Counted from the stretch's first letter, positions 12,262 to 25,010 are shown. The stretch: DNA of 64,000 nt from Vesta saturnalis (GCA_036346205.1 JARFJB010000762.1:4822501-4886500); one strand, 5' to 3'. Notes: generated by a model from the sequence alone, not told the origin. Program-made: numbers and translations.

Positions 12262-14674
12262 TTCGGCAAACTCACGGAACCAGTGATTTCAAGTATTTCA
12301 ATAATTTCACGTTTAGCTAAATTGCCAATCCATTGAGACGATTTTGCGTCTGCACGTTCTGAGAAATTTGTTATTATTTAGTTTTGAAAACTTCTTTCCC
12401 TGAAGCCACAGTGACTGGCAATGTAAGAAGTTCTTAATGCTATACTGAGGTTTGGTCAAGTTAATTGTAGCGATAAACTTGAGGACTTCAACGGAACAAA
12501 TAATGACGAAACAATGCTTATTTCATCGGCAAGTTCAGGGGTAATGCATATTTCCATCAGTTAAACAGCTTCGAATGACGCCCCAATAGAATTTGTAGTC
12601 CCCGGAAATGGAAATTATATATAGATTTAAGTCAGAATGCTGAATACATTACGTAATTTGCAAATTATATCTGGTTTCAAGGCATTTATTGCTTGATCTA
12701 CAGTGTGAAACAAAAGTTCTATTTTATATTTTTGTTTGAGGTCTTGAACGGGTTCATCCGGGCCCTCATACAAAACGTTTCGTGTTTTGTTTCTGATACG
12801 ATGGCGTGGTGTGGTGGCTTCGAAATTAGCTTCCACGTCCACCTCTGAAGCAAGCTCGGTTGCTTCTAAAATGATGCTTTCAAAAGCTTCATCTGATCTC
12901 AGATTTTCAAAGAAGAGTTTACAGTTGTTAAGCGTATCAATAGCTTGTGATATATCAAAATGTACGGTTTGCAAAAGTTTGCTGATGGGATTAATGCGAC
13001 TCAAAATTTTGTACCAAATCACAATAGAGCATATAAATTTGAACTGCTTCAAATTATTTAATAATCCGCTAGCCTCGTCTCTAATCATATTATCGATTTC
13101 TGGATCTTCATAAATACTGTACAAAGCATATATAACTATCAATATATTTAAGTAATATTGCCCAACGAAAAGTTGACGAAGCAAAAAATGTATGTAACTT
13201 TTGAACAATATTGAAGAAGTTTGCAGCCTCAAACGAGGATTTTGCCATATCGTTTACAACCAAGTTTAGCGAATGACTGCTGCATGGAACATAAAATGCT
13301 CTGGGGTTTATATTTCTGATTCTTGTTTGTACTCCGATTTTTCTCCTCTCATATTGGAACCATTGTCGTACCCTTGACCGCGCATGTTCTCTACTTTAAG
13401 CTCATTTTTCTCTAGCTCTTCTACTAAAACCTCCGATAATTCCGCAGCTTTTGATCTCTCAATGGGTAGAAAACCCAAAAGTTTTCATTGATTATCACTT
13501 GAACTTCAGACTCTGATTCTTCTATGGAAACATATCTTGCCATAAATGTCATCTGTTCGACTTTACTTGCATCGGGAGTACAGTCGAGAATCACAGAATA
13601 ATACTTGGCCTTTTGAACTTGTTCAATGATGTGGCGCTTTATATTGTCATGCAACAAATCAATTATTTCATTTTGTATAGTTTTTCCTAGATATGTAGCT
13701 TTGATTTCTTCTTTATTAAGAACCCTGCGAACGTGTTCCTCCATTTTTGGATCAAACTCAGCCAATAACTGAATGAACTTCAAAAGTTTCCATTATTGTG
13801 TTCATAGAGTTTATCTGTTGTTCCTCGAAAAGCTAGAGATCTCTCACCTAGCATTCTAACGACTGATATAATGCGTAAAAGAACTTCGGACCAGTGATTT
13901 ATCTCAGAATCAATGAGCCTCTGAGAAACTGCATCTATTGTTTTACCCATTTTCAACCGTTGCTTTAATTCAAGCCATGATTTTAAACAATCAATATGCG
14001 TTTTACCATTTTCATGATGTGCTAAAGAGTCTCCTAAATGCTTCCAGTCTTTAAATCCTCGATGGCCAAGAGCGCTAGTGCTAGATGGGGCAGCAAAAGT
14101 CGACATGGAAAACAATACAAGACGTTTTGAAATAAGGAATATACCATCCATTCTCTTAAAACTTGTTCTCCATTTTAAGTGCTTTCTTGTAATATTTTGG
14201 CGAGAATCTTCTATGTTGATCATCATAAGGAAAATCAAAATTATACAAAGGTGCAGCTGGACCACGTTTAACCAAAAACTCTATCTGCTTCGCGCATGAT
14301 TTCGGGCCATAATCCTGGGTCAGAAGAGATAATTGGGACTGTAGTCTCTTCTAAATGTTTTTCTGAGGTCTGCACAACTTGCAGTTTTTATTTTGAACTG
14401 CACGGAACTGCATCACTACTCAACAAACTCGTTTGAGGTGAATTAACTAGCTCAGCAATGCTGACGTTTGCGTCCAAAGGGGATTCATATCGGGAAAGTC
14501 AGTATCCAGGTGCATGTGCTGGGCGTTGTTTAAATGTTGATCGGTAGTGGGAGCGTTGAGACTACCCTCTTTCAAAAGTTCTGCAGGGCACCTGACTGTT
14601 TTTGAAGCTGTGTTTGCTTGTTCAATCTCCGCTTTTAAATTGGCTTCCAGAGGGTTTTTCTTAGCATCAGACAT
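12262..14674 (-). pseudogene. ZMYM1-like hAT transposase (TTF zinc finger, DUF4371, hAT dimerisation)
   Basis: The frame starts at ATG 14674, immediately after a good acceptor (TTGGTTTCAG, 14683-14692), giving MSDAKKNPLEANLK. Downstream blocks appear in broken frames. A TTF-type region runs around 14265-14050 (KDWKHLGDSLAHHENGKTH); then come a linker (AFRGTTDKLYEHNNGNF, 13780-13850) and a DUF4371-type RNase-H fold start (GKTIQNEIIDLL, YYSVILDCTPDASK, QMTFMARYVS, 13500-13690). A helical insertion region (12627-13232) is followed by the C-terminal hAT dimerisation motif (TLPVTVASG..., NRLNGLAI, about 12310-12425). Stops and frameshifts separate all blocks, so the gene is dead. The domain order matches zinc-finger MYM-type-1-like hAT transposases of insects. 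Confidence 0.85.
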
Positions 14675-14790
14675 TTTGGTTTCTGAAACCAATTATCAAT
14701 CCGTATAACATGTATATTAAAAAAATTAAGCAAACTAACAACATTTTCGTAAAGGAGAGTAAATAGGCTTTGATGTAAATTATAAAAATA

Positions 14791-14998
14791 CAGAGTGTCC
14801 CATTAAAGTTTTTGCGAAATCGGCCTTTGAAAATCGTCAATTTTGTTTCTCCTATTTCAGGTAAATTTTAAAACTTGGCAACACTGTCAAAAAAAATTTA
14901 AAAAATGATGAAGTTCTGTGAAAACCGCACATCGATACCATTTATCGTTTTCGAGTTATAAGCAGTTAAAATGTGTCAGTTTATAGATGGACACCCTG
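14791..14998. mobile_element. MITE with CAGRGTGTCC termini and TA target site
   Basis: CAGAGTGTCC at the left and GGACACCCTG at the right form 10 bp TIRs, each flanked by TA (14789-14790 and 14999-15000). Length is 208 bp. The phrase TTTATCGTTTTCGAGTTATA inside is common in insect non-autonomous mariner-like elements with this terminus. It has no coding capacity. Confidence 0.75.
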
Positions 14999-15150
14999 TA
15001 TAATAAATTGGAATTTGGTATACATTTTAGGCAAGGCAACTAAAACTCAATATTAAGAGCAATTTAACCGATGACAATACCCACAGGGCGATGCCCCCCC
15101 TTGCTTACTGCAACGCTTCTAACCCCTAATAATTCGAAAAATAAAATCCT

Positions 15151-15360
15151 AATTCAATTTAGAAACTTTTATGTTTCCAGTGTTATTTAGGACAAATGTG
15201 CGGTTTTGAGACACATTTAACAGTATACCTATAGAAAATTAAAATAATAGTAGAAAAACAGCGTAAAATGACCATGTTTTGAACAGTTTTCAGCATTTAT
15301 CTCGAAAACGGTACATTTGTCGTAAATAAAACCATAGACATAAAAGTTTCTAAATTGAAT
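15151..15360. repeat. Foldback repeat with ~60 bp arms
   Basis: ATTCAATTTAGAAACTTTTATG on the left (from 15152) is mirrored by its complement on the right (ending 15359). Pairing extends inward through GACAAATGT and CGGTTTT(C)GAGA to about 15211/15301. The loop is about 90 bp. It is probably an old MITE; I could not identify a clear target duplication. Confidence 0.7.
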
Positions 15361-15459
15361 GAAGATTGAAAATTTTCCCAAAAATGTATCACCCTGGGAC
15401 TACTAATTCTAGTACTACTTGTACGCGATTTTGAAAATGAAAATTAAAAACTTACCTTC

Positions 15460-16668
15460 ACAAAAGACAAACGCACTCACACTGGACAATTTGCAATTGC
15501 ACAAGCACTTTTTAAAACTTTTGTACAATAATAAAAAAAACTATTTTATTTCGCACCGGCCGAAGTATAGTAGCAAATAACGCATTGTTTTAAGTCAACT
15601 TCCTTATATATGCAGTTAAAAACTCCTGTGACATCTTGTTTCGGTTGGTTTCAAAATTGGTACAGACTTGTAGATTCCTGTATTGTAAGTGTTGCCAATG
15701 CCAGAGCAGGGACCGAAAACTTGTAAATTCTTGAAAAGCGATATTTTTAGTACCTTAATTGTTTTAATTAAATTGCGTAATACCTACTGTTTTTCTTTTA
15801 ATTCGGCTTGTGTTTTTAAAAATCGTATTATAAATTTATTATTTAGTGTTTTTAAAAAGAAATTATTTATATTATATTGGTTTTTAGACTATTAAATTAA
15901 ACAGTTATATAATTACACGGTAATTAGTTAAAAGTAAACGTGAACAGTGATTTCTTACTACATATTTTAAACATTCCAAACACTTAATATGGTTTTTATA
16001 AAAACAATTTGTGTCCGTATACGAATATTTTCAAAACAGTTTTATTTTAAGAGAAAGGTAAATGCATGTTGCGTAAGTGTAATAAAGACAATGAGATTAT
16101 TTGTATATTTTACACTCTAATTATAGGTGGTTTTTACACAATCTAGAAAGTTGTTCTTTAGTTTGACATGCAGCACAAAACAGTAACATCACTCATAAAG
16201 CAGTCCTCAAAACGTTCTTTAAGTACAGAGCTGGTAAGTGTGGTGTTAACCCTTTTTTATTTACAGATTTTTAATTACAGTTATAAAACACAAGCATTAA
16301 GTTTCTTTAAAAATATTAAGGCGTACAACATTCTTAACGGACGGATGGATATTATTTCAATGCAGGTAAACTATGTTTTAATATGCGTTTTAGAAAACAC
16401 AAACTGTTAATGTGATTAATTAACTTAATAAAAATGTTTTGTTTCATTAGGAATGCTAGTAATTTTTTTATAGTTCACTGAGGATTTTTAATTATGACTA
16501 TAAACATAAGTGTTCTATAATTAAATTTTACTGTCATTCAAATTTCCCCACGCATGATTAATCCTATCTGCTTATCTCATCTCCTTATTAGAAACGTTTT
16601 CTCCAATAGCATTTAACCCTTTTAAAGCAATAGACTAAATAATAATATCTTATTAATTACGCATTTTG
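15460..16668. other. AT-rich stretch without recognisable features
   Basis: Its first ~140 bp may be the untranslated first exon of the hAT gene. After that I see no motif-bearing frame and no repeat. Confidence 0.5.
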
Positions 16669-16689
16669 TATGTCAGAAAAAGTTTGCAT

Positions 16690-17490
16690 TAGGTATATTG
16701 TGAGCAACATTTATGAACTGTGGCAAACGGATCTTTGCATATGCGAACTTTAAGTAAACACAATAGTGGATACAACGGTTATTGATGTGTTTAGAAAGGG
16801 GCCAGAGTTCTTAACACGAAAACAGCCGCATATGTAATTGAACATTCATATTTTAAGGAAAGTGATAATACACCGGCAAATCTACAGACGGATAAAAGGA
16901 AGGAGTTTGTGACGGTCAGTGTATAAAACTTTTCAAGAAACAAAATATCATCATCTACGTAACAAATAACCCTGATGTAAAAGCATCTGTAATTGAAATA
17001 TTTAATAAAATATTTAAAACAAAGATGTGGCGTTATTTCACCTACAGAAATTCTACAGGTATATTAATGTACTCCAAAAACTTGTGACTGCTTACAACAA
17101 TAGCCCTGATTTACGTATAAAGATGGCCCTGAGGCTGTAAAAGATGAAAACATTTTGGAAGTGTGGAATAACCTGTACGCGAAAGGCTTAACATCACCTC
17201 ATCCTAAATATAAAGCCGGTGCACATGTTAGAATCGCCAGAACTAAGACACCTTCGAGAAGGAATATGAAACGAATTGGAGCGGGAAGTTTTACAATTAG
17301 TGCAGGGATAAACAGAAGACCTCTAGTTTATCGCGATCTTAATGACGATTCTGTTGTGGGTACCGTTTACAGGAGTTCAAGTTGTTACGGTTGATAAGTC
17401 GATAAGATTTTAGCAGAGAAGGACTGCGGACGATATAGACAATACCTGGTCAAGTGGCGTGGATACAGTGACATAGCTGGGTGTTAGCTT
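16690..17490 (+). pseudogene. Polinton/Maverick integrase fragment, copy B
   Basis: Parallel to copy A: first Asp region (here QTDL instead of QMDL, about 16727), TDK at about 16890, then IEIFN in place of IERFN at about 17000, MWRYFT, the C-terminal SH3-like stretch within 17155-17394, and the chromodomain-like LVKWRGY at about 17445. The N-terminal zinc-binding half present in copy A is absent because the duplication starts inside the gene. It has more frameshifts than copy A. Confidence 0.8.
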
Positions 17491-17508
17491 GCAGCTGAGA
17501 TATATAAA

Positions 17509-18300
17509 ATGGAGTTTTATCTTACCTTATTAAGTAATCGTTCCATAACGTATTTTCCCGACAATATGACGTCAAGTTTTATTACACAACAACCAAAACG
17601 AATAAGATTAACAGGGCCATGGGTTGTAATATTTCGGACATTCAGTATCCTTGTTCTTTTGCCGCTGTAAGTGCGACAGACAATTTAATACTTACACTTA
17701 GGCATATTCATTGGTCTAAATGCGTACAAACAAACATGTTTGAAATCACCAACACATATAAATTCAGAAAATATATTTACCTAAATGCATCAAAATAGTC
17801 AATCGAGCTTCCTTTTCTTTTGCACAACGGCATGGTGACCTTTTGATATTTAGTCGAGAAACCAATGACTCCTTTAATTGGTCTTTGGAATTTCACTAAT
17901 GGAACTTCTTCAACTATGTACTCGAAACGAACATTATAGCCGGAATCTCTTTACAAATAATCCGCCAGAAAGGCGATATTGATCAAAAGAAATAAAGTTC
18001 GCACTAATTACTAAACACGTAACCACCTTCTTTGAACTCGAAACTGTCATTCCTGACAACGGTATACGATACTATATTATTTTACTGAGATAGACGAAAC
18101 ACTATACACCTTAAAGGGTTAACAGAAGCTACTAACAAAGCTCTTTCACCACGATACAGACGTAAGAATATTCCATCTACCTAACACAATTTAGTACGCG
18201 GCCGGAGCGCATAACGAAGTCTACATCACGGCATCTAAAACCCAAGACTGCTATCAGCATCCTTCAGTTTCAGCCGTCTTCCATTTTACCCACTTAATTC
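17509..18300 (+). pseudogene. Polinton capsid-associated-type gene, copy B
   Basis: ATG 17509-17511 and the same MEFYLTLLSN, YFPDN, RIRLTGP start as at 8519, followed by decayed, frameshifted sequence. Copy A is slightly better preserved in the middle. Confidence 0.45.
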
Positions 18301-19305
18301 TTAAATAATCAATCAAAAAAGGGTTGCTTAAATTTTAAATTGCGCCAAAAAGGAATTCAATTCCTAAGCCAAACTGAAAAAATTGCATCGAACGGAAAAG
18401 GCGACAGTTTGACGGCTACCAATTAAATTTGGCAACGACGCTCCATAGAGAATTATAATTAATACTCAATTTAATTTTATAAAACGTAATTTCCCTTTCA
18501 AAAACGAAAATTTCTAAAACTTACAATAAGGAAACTATTATTTACAAAGAAACGTATTAATTCCTACTGTCAAATTAATAAAAGTAATCGTAATTTAAAC
18601 TTCCATCTAAATTTGATAAACAAACCAAAACTTTATTTTGTTTTCCAAAAAGGATTATAAATGCGATTACTATTTGTAGAAATTGAAAACCTTCAAATAC
18701 CTGAAAGATAAAATAAAAGTTACAATCAAAAGCTCCCAAAGAATTTATGCGTTATCAAGTTTAGTTGTATGAATTTATACTACATTTCAGATGTACGGTA
18801 TTAATACATTATAATTTCAGAATTAACGGCAAATGTTTGATAAAATCACGGCCACGTGACATCTTGTAGAGTCGCAAAATTTTATTTTAGTGGTGCAAAG
18901 CGGTGAATAATTGGCCGCTGTGAATTAGCCGTGTCAGTGCAATTTTACTATCACTTTTTCCTATAAGGGCGCAAAATCTTATTTTAATGGTGCAAAATGG
19001 CCTTAATTACTCAATAAGAAGAGAATGATTTGTCCAAAAGTTTGCGGATCCATGAAGTTAGGCGGTTTTAGAATTTTTCCTACAACTTATTTCCTATTGT
19101 GGCACAAAATTTAATTTCAATAACTCAAAATGGCGCAGCCTCTAGTTAGTCACACTGTTAAATTACCTTATTCAAAAATGTCTCGGCTATCTTACACCAA
19201 TACCAAAACCAATACCTAAAAAGGTAAAGGATTCTAAAATTCTTTTCTTAATTATTAATGCAAATCACAAAATCTTTCGTTTTCATCATCTGCCAATTTA
19301 TTTAA

Positions 19306-21724
19306 CCCTTTGCGGCCTAGTGGTTCCTTAATGATACCACCTTTCCTTGAATTTTTATTAATTTTGCGGCTGAGTGGTTTCTGTTGAGGCACGTGTTCGA
19401 TGTACCAAGTGGCGCCGTCTATTGAAAACAAGAATAGTTTTAAATATCACGCGACTTGATTTGAAATAACAGACACTTATTTGCCAGAGTCACTCAGTGT
19501 CTGGTGCTGAACTAGTTTGTATCAATAATTTAATAAATCCTAGCATAAAATGAGCGGTAAGTAGTTTTTTTATTACTAATGGTTCTTAGAATCAATTAAA
19601 TGTATCAGTTGATGTCAACATTTGGTGGTTCCTGTCGGAACCACTAGGCCAATGGGTCCAGCTAGAACCACCATATTATTATAGTAAAATATTTTGCATG
19701 TTCGAATAGGATCTCACTCTTGTCCTTCTTCACCGGAGACAATTTCCACGTAATTTTGTTAGTTTCCTTTATTGCTTGTGCATTGGTGGTGGGTTGGTGT
19801 CATATTTCTATTGATTACAGATAAATTTCGTCAATTTATTGAAAAGAAACAATGGACATTACAAAATTTAGAAAATCTCTCTGGCGATGACTTCAATAGT
19901 CTAATTGAAAATTTCTGATATTGAATCGGATGCCAGCGATTCTGTCTCGGATGATGAAGAAGAACAAGCCGTGGTATACCAAATTGACATACTTCCAGCA
20001 CACAATAACTGAAGAAGATATTATTATGCAACAAGATCAGGAAGAGATACGTTCAATTTTGGATGAGAATGAAGACGCGTCAGGTACCACTGGTGAAGAT
20101 AATTTTGATGAAGAAGATGTGCCTTTGATCCAACAGTTCGGAATTTTCAGAACATAGTGGACCGATCTCTGAGTGTGAAACACCATTAAATATTTCTTCA
20201 ATTGTTTCCAGAAGATTTAGTTGCATTGCTAGTATTCAGACTAATCTTTATGCCACAAGCAAATAAAACCTACACACCAACCACAAAAGAAGAAGTAAAA
20301 GTTTTTCTTGGCATAAATCTTATGATGGGGTTGAAGAAACTTCAGCTACAAAGACTATTGGTCTTCCATACAAGAGATACGTGATGAATACATAAGTTCA
20401 CTCATGTCGCGAGATCGCTTTAGCTGGCTGCTGAGAAATCTCCATGTCAATGATAATTTGATTCAACCCAAGAAGGGCGAACCAGGTTACAATAAATTAT
20501 ATAAAGTCCAACCACTAGTGGATTGCCTAACAGATACGTTCAAGCGAGCATGCTCAGGGCAACATCAATCTATAGATGAGTCCATGATCAAATTTAAAGT
20601 CGCTCAGTATAAAACAGTACATGCCAAAAAGCCCATAAAAATATAAGGTATGGATAAGAGCTGATAGTAAAACGGGTTTTGTACATCCATTCCAGATTTA
20701 TACGAAAAGGAGAATCTCACCGAAAATAATTTAAACGTGTAGTGACAGACTTGAGTAGAGATCTCGTAGGAAAAATCATAAAATTTTCTATGATAACTAT
20801 TTCAATTCGATACTCTCTTGATTCGGCTTCAAGAGGAAAAATTTATGGATGTGGTACAATGCGCCAAAACAGAAAACACCTTCCTGTACTGAAAGTGACA
20901 AAAATATGGTGCAAGAAGACATTGATTACAGGATGTTGAAAAATGGCATAATGTGTTTGAAATGGAAGGATAACCGCTCTGTACTGATGGTCTAATTTTC
21001 ATAGTCCAGCTAACGTTGAACTGGCCAACAGAAAACAGAAAGTTGATAACAGTATTGAGGTAATACAAATTCCTTGCCCGCAAGTCATAAGGACTACAAC
21101 CGATACATGGGAGTGGACAAAGCAGATATGCTCAAGTCTTTGTATGAAGTAGATAGAAAGAGTAAGAAATGGTGGCACAGAGTATTTTTGTATTTTCTGG
21201 ACTTATGTGTCGTAAATACTTTTATCATTTTCAAGGCAAAATCTCAGGGTACCTTGTATCACTAAAACAACTGACTTTCTGTAGCAACAGGACTTATTGG
21301 TGCTAAACCAAAACCCCAAGAAGAGGCAGACCCTCCTGCAGTAAATCTACGAACAACTATGAAATTACAGTGTTACCAGAGAAACGGTACGACAAAAATG
21401 CTCACATGCCTGTTTTTTCTACCAAGAGGAGGTGCAATTATTGCAGCACAAAGAAAGATGTGCATCGCTCTAATGTTATGTGTCAAAGTTGCAATGTGCC
21501 ACTATGCCTGCAGAAGGAAAGAATTGCTTCAAGTTACATCACGATGATGTGGTGTAACATGACCTTGTGGCCTAGTGGTCCTTACGGTAGACCACCTTTT
21601 TTCTATATTTTTGAGTTTTAATAACATTGTTTTTTTTCATTAATCACATTTGTGCGTCTTTATAAATAAAATTTCCCAAAAAAAATTATTTTTTTGCTAA
21701 ACCCATAATTCAGGCCGCAAAGGG
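19306..21724 (+). mobile_element. piggyBac transposon with TTAA target duplication
   Basis: Termini CCCTTTGCGGCCT and AGGCCGCAAAGGG are exact inverted repeats of about 13 bp, directly flanked by TTAA at 19302-19305 and 21725-21728. Both ends also carry an inner GCCTAGTGGT phrase (19314 and about 21570). Copy A of the surrounding duplication keeps the unoccupied site with a single TTAA (about 10357-10360), which proves the insertion and its exact edges. Length 2419 bp is typical of an autonomous piggyBac. Confidence 0.95.
19550..21547 (+). pseudogene. piggyBac (PGBD4-like) transposase, frameshifted
   Basis: A likely first exon ATG AGC G (19550-19556) is followed by GTAAGT and an intron ending TTGATTACAG (19820). 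Splicing would give a Met-Ser-Asp-Lys-Phe-Arg start. Then come an acidic N-terminus (ISDIESDASDSVSDDEEE), the DDE_Tnp_1_7 region with EEVKVFLGINLMMGL, MSRDRFSWLLRNLHVND, and SIDESMIKFK at about 20570 (first Asp). The second-Asp region (TDLSRDLVGK, about 20745) and VDKADMLKSLY at about 21110 (third Asp) follow. A C-terminal cysteine-rich finger (CNYCSTKKDVHRSNVMCQSC, 21430-21495) closes it. At least four frame changes separate these blocks. Confidence 0.9.
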
Positions 21725-23406
21725 TTAAAACTTAAGCTTTGTTGAAAAATCTTTTCTTTTATACCCGTAACAAAAGTTTAGTTTGCAGTTTAATCTGTGA
21801 GCATTGTTTTGCAATCGATCGGTTTAATTTAAATTGCTCTTTATGTTGAAATATAGTAGTAACACAAAATTTTAAATTTTGTGTGGGATGGAAATCTTTA
21901 ATGAAATCATGTACAATGGTTCTGAAAAGTTTTTTTTTAAAATATTAATATACTTTTAAGATAAGCTGTAGTTATTTAAGCGTAAAAACTCACTTTATAA
22001 ACGAAATCATTCAAGGATCGTAAAACAATTCAAAAAACGAGTTTATAAACGCAACTCAAATGATATTGATTTAACAGTAACGCTTGGTGCTATCTTTTAA
22101 TTAAAGTCAAATGTTACGTCCCAAGTTACTTCCAGGGTTCTGTATGTTTTTAAGGTTTCGTATATTTTCTAGAAAACTGTATTATTGTAGTGTAATGTTT
22201 TGGAATCTTTGAATAGATGGCGCACGTGGGGCATATCACAAGTAACTGTTGGAACACTGAATTTAGTTTATGAATTTTGAATTAACAATGTTTCTGTCGA
22301 TACACATCCTCTTAAGTAATTTATGTGTTTTTAGTTATGTAAATATTCGAAAACATTGCTTTTTTTGCATTAATACAATGGATATTGGCAGTAACATTAT
22401 ATTATATCTATTTACCCATTGTGACAAATATATTGATATAATATTAGATTTAATGGTATATTAAGCATAGTTACATATTTATTCTTAACAGTTTGCAGAA
22501 TTTCCACTAGAAAGGTTTCGTAAAACGGAAGCGTTACATATGTTTGCATTTCATAAACGACTTGCAAACGTTGATATTAAAAGACCTAATTGTCGATTCT
22601 CATATAAATTGCGTTATTAATAAATAATTAATTTTCTATTTGAATATAAGCTTCTGTGATTATAATCATATCGGAAAGTATTAAATGTTCATAATTACCA
22701 ACTCCTTTAATAAAGTTATAAATTTGCCTTATATCATGTTACATATGTAACAGTTCTTGATTAGATAACAGTAACGTACAACTTGACGTTTTGTATGAAT
22801 GGAGGATTTGAGAAATAGGTAGAATTAGTTTGCATAGGAAATTCAAAATTATACAGAGTATATCACTATGCATCGTTTATTACGATTTAAGTGGTTTGGT
22901 ATAAATGTGTTGCTTGTTTCAATAAGAATTTAAGAACAAAAATAAAAAACACTTTTAGTAAAATTTTCAAAAAAAAGTCGATATGTTGAATGAATATTTT
23001 AAGTAGCTAAGAAACGTAGCCATATGCAATATGCTAAAACTAGTATGCACGTGTATGCACTTCAGAAGTATACATATACCTAAATTAATACTACTTACAT
23101 CTCGACATGAAATAATTAAATAAAGTTGTGTATGACTCTCGATGTAAAACTATATAATACAATTAGATATTTTTATCTCTCTCTCAACTACATGTACTTC
23201 ATATTAGCGCTCTAAAACGTGTGTCGTGATTAAGAAGCAGCATCTGTTACCCTGTCATTTTTTTGATTTTTGAAATTATTGTTTATGCGTTTTTGGTTTA
23301 CATTTTATAACAAACAGTTATTTTCAAAACTATCTACAACAAATTATCGGTAATTTGGTAACATTTTTACACAATTTATATAAAATTTACAAAATTTTAG
23401 ATGTGC

Positions 23407-24697
23407 TACGTAATAAGCACCTTAAATCTCTAGCGCACCTCATAGTTATGAGCGTGCTTAATTATTTTGAACGGGAACGTGACAATCAAGGGGAACTCGT
23501 TCCATTTGAATCTGTTATGCAGGTATGTAGTGCATTATTGTGTAAAATATAATACTTGGAAGGACTACTCCACAGTCACCAACTAAGCGGGGAAAACTTA
23601 CGAAATCTAAGTCCACCGAAGTTGATGACTATATGAAGGATGCTGCAAAGAGAAGAATTTATGAAATGCACTCAAAATGTAAATACGAAAATACAAGCCA
23701 TGTCTAGTACTATACCTGTTGTTGTAGGTATACATATTATGATGGCATCATTACAAAAAGAATTCAGCAATAGTCAGTTTTCGATGGTAGGAGAGGTTTA
23801 CTGGAACAATTACATATTGCTGCCAATAGTATACGATTCTTAAGAGAATATTAAAAAAATAAAGATGTAAAATTATACAATCCTGTATTCTTAGATGAAA
23901 CTTGGATTTTCAGACGAGTATTGCACAAAAGAAACTGGCATGATAAATCTAAAGAAAGCGTGAAGAAGCCACTGGGTGAAGGTAAACGGTTTGTTGTAAT
24001 TTAGTTATTACCATATAATTCTTAATAAAATAACTATATTTTTCATATATAGTTGTTCATATAGGTAATGAAGATGGATTTATTTTTGATGCTTCACTTC
24101 TTTTTTTTACAAAGTCACAAAGTGCAGACTATCATGGAAAATGATTCAAAAATAATTTAATTACAAACTTAAAAAACCATCTTTAATTGTAATAACAGTG
24201 CTAGATATCATTCCAAACTTCTAGGAAAAATTCTAAATAATTCATCCAAGAAGGAAGAACTATGTAATTTTCTATTAACGCACAACATAGCTTCTGAACC
24301 TAGCATGTTTAAAAAGAATTACAGTCATTAGTTGCAGATAATGCGATACCAAAGGTGTATGAAATAGATGAAATAACACACAAGTGTGGACACAGAGTAT
24401 TACGGTTACCACCATATCACTGTCAATTTAATCCAATTGAGCTGGTGTGAGCAAACTGCAAAGGACACTAAAACAAAAATATAGGAAAACATAATTCCAA
24501 ATTTAACGATCACCATGTAAAAGAAATATGGATGGAATGCTTGCAACGAATTGATGGGACATATTGGCAGAAATGCATTAAACATGCCGAAGTGTCATGT
24601 TAGAGGGGTGGGAAATTGAAAAACATTTTGAGGTTGTGCAACCATTAATTATATCTGTTAACGGTTCCACTTCTGTGAGTGACACTGATAGTGAATA
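23407..24697 (+). pseudogene. DDE_3 (IS630/Tc1-like) transposase relic
   Basis: This is the relic of a transposase related to IS630/Tc1. Blocks in order: an N-terminal ERERDNQGELVPFESVMQ followed by a possible donor GTATGT (about 23523); TTPQSPTKRGKTY; KRRIYEMHSK; VFLDETWIFRR with the first Asp (about 23895); HIGNEDGFIFDASLL; a degraded second-Asp region (SLIVITVLD, about 24185); then RLPPYHCQFNPIELVWANCK (about 24405-24460) with the terminal Glu region; and a serine-rich end. Stops and frame changes are frequent. The first 30 bp are shared with the end of copy A at about 11940, so part of this element belongs to the duplicated unit. A second relic of this type lies at 38600-39375. Confidence 0.75.
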
Positions 24698-25010
24698 ATT
24701 TTTTTAAATTTAAATGTTTTAATTCCAATGCAATATAAATATTCTAATTTTTACATAACATATTGATAACTCTACAATACTGAATACATGTTCTGATTTA
24801 TGTAAATTGCTTTTCATTTAACTTGGAGCATTATGAATTCCATTTAAACTATGTGCTAAATTAAAGTATTAAACATACATAATTTTGTTGAACTTCGAAC
24901 TACATTACATTGTATGACTGTACACACTTTCTTCTACAAGAATGAAATAACTTAACTTAACCGTTACGCCATTCCCTTGCGGTGTAGGCAAAACAATATC
25001 TTCCTTTTAT

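Larger units (their letters stand above)
14683..15455 (-). other. 5' intron of the hAT gene
   Basis: On the minus strand, a donor (GAAG/GTAAGT, 15455-15450) and the acceptor TTTCAG at 14683-14688 define a 5' intron of about 0.77 kb just upstream of the start codon. The sequence from about 15456 to 15600 would be the untranslated first exon. The intron contains a small MITE (14791-14998) and a foldback (15151-15360). Confidence 0.5.
16670..23435 (+). repeat. Duplicated segment, copy B (split by piggyBac)
   Basis: Same content as 7645-11975 but interrupted at a TTAA by the piggyBac element at 19306-21724. It lacks many short stretches present in copy A (for example near 16800, 16850, 17840 and 18180) and shares its order throughout. 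The first copy extends further into the Polinton upstream, so the left breakpoint (about 7645/16670) cuts through the integrase. Confidence 0.85.
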
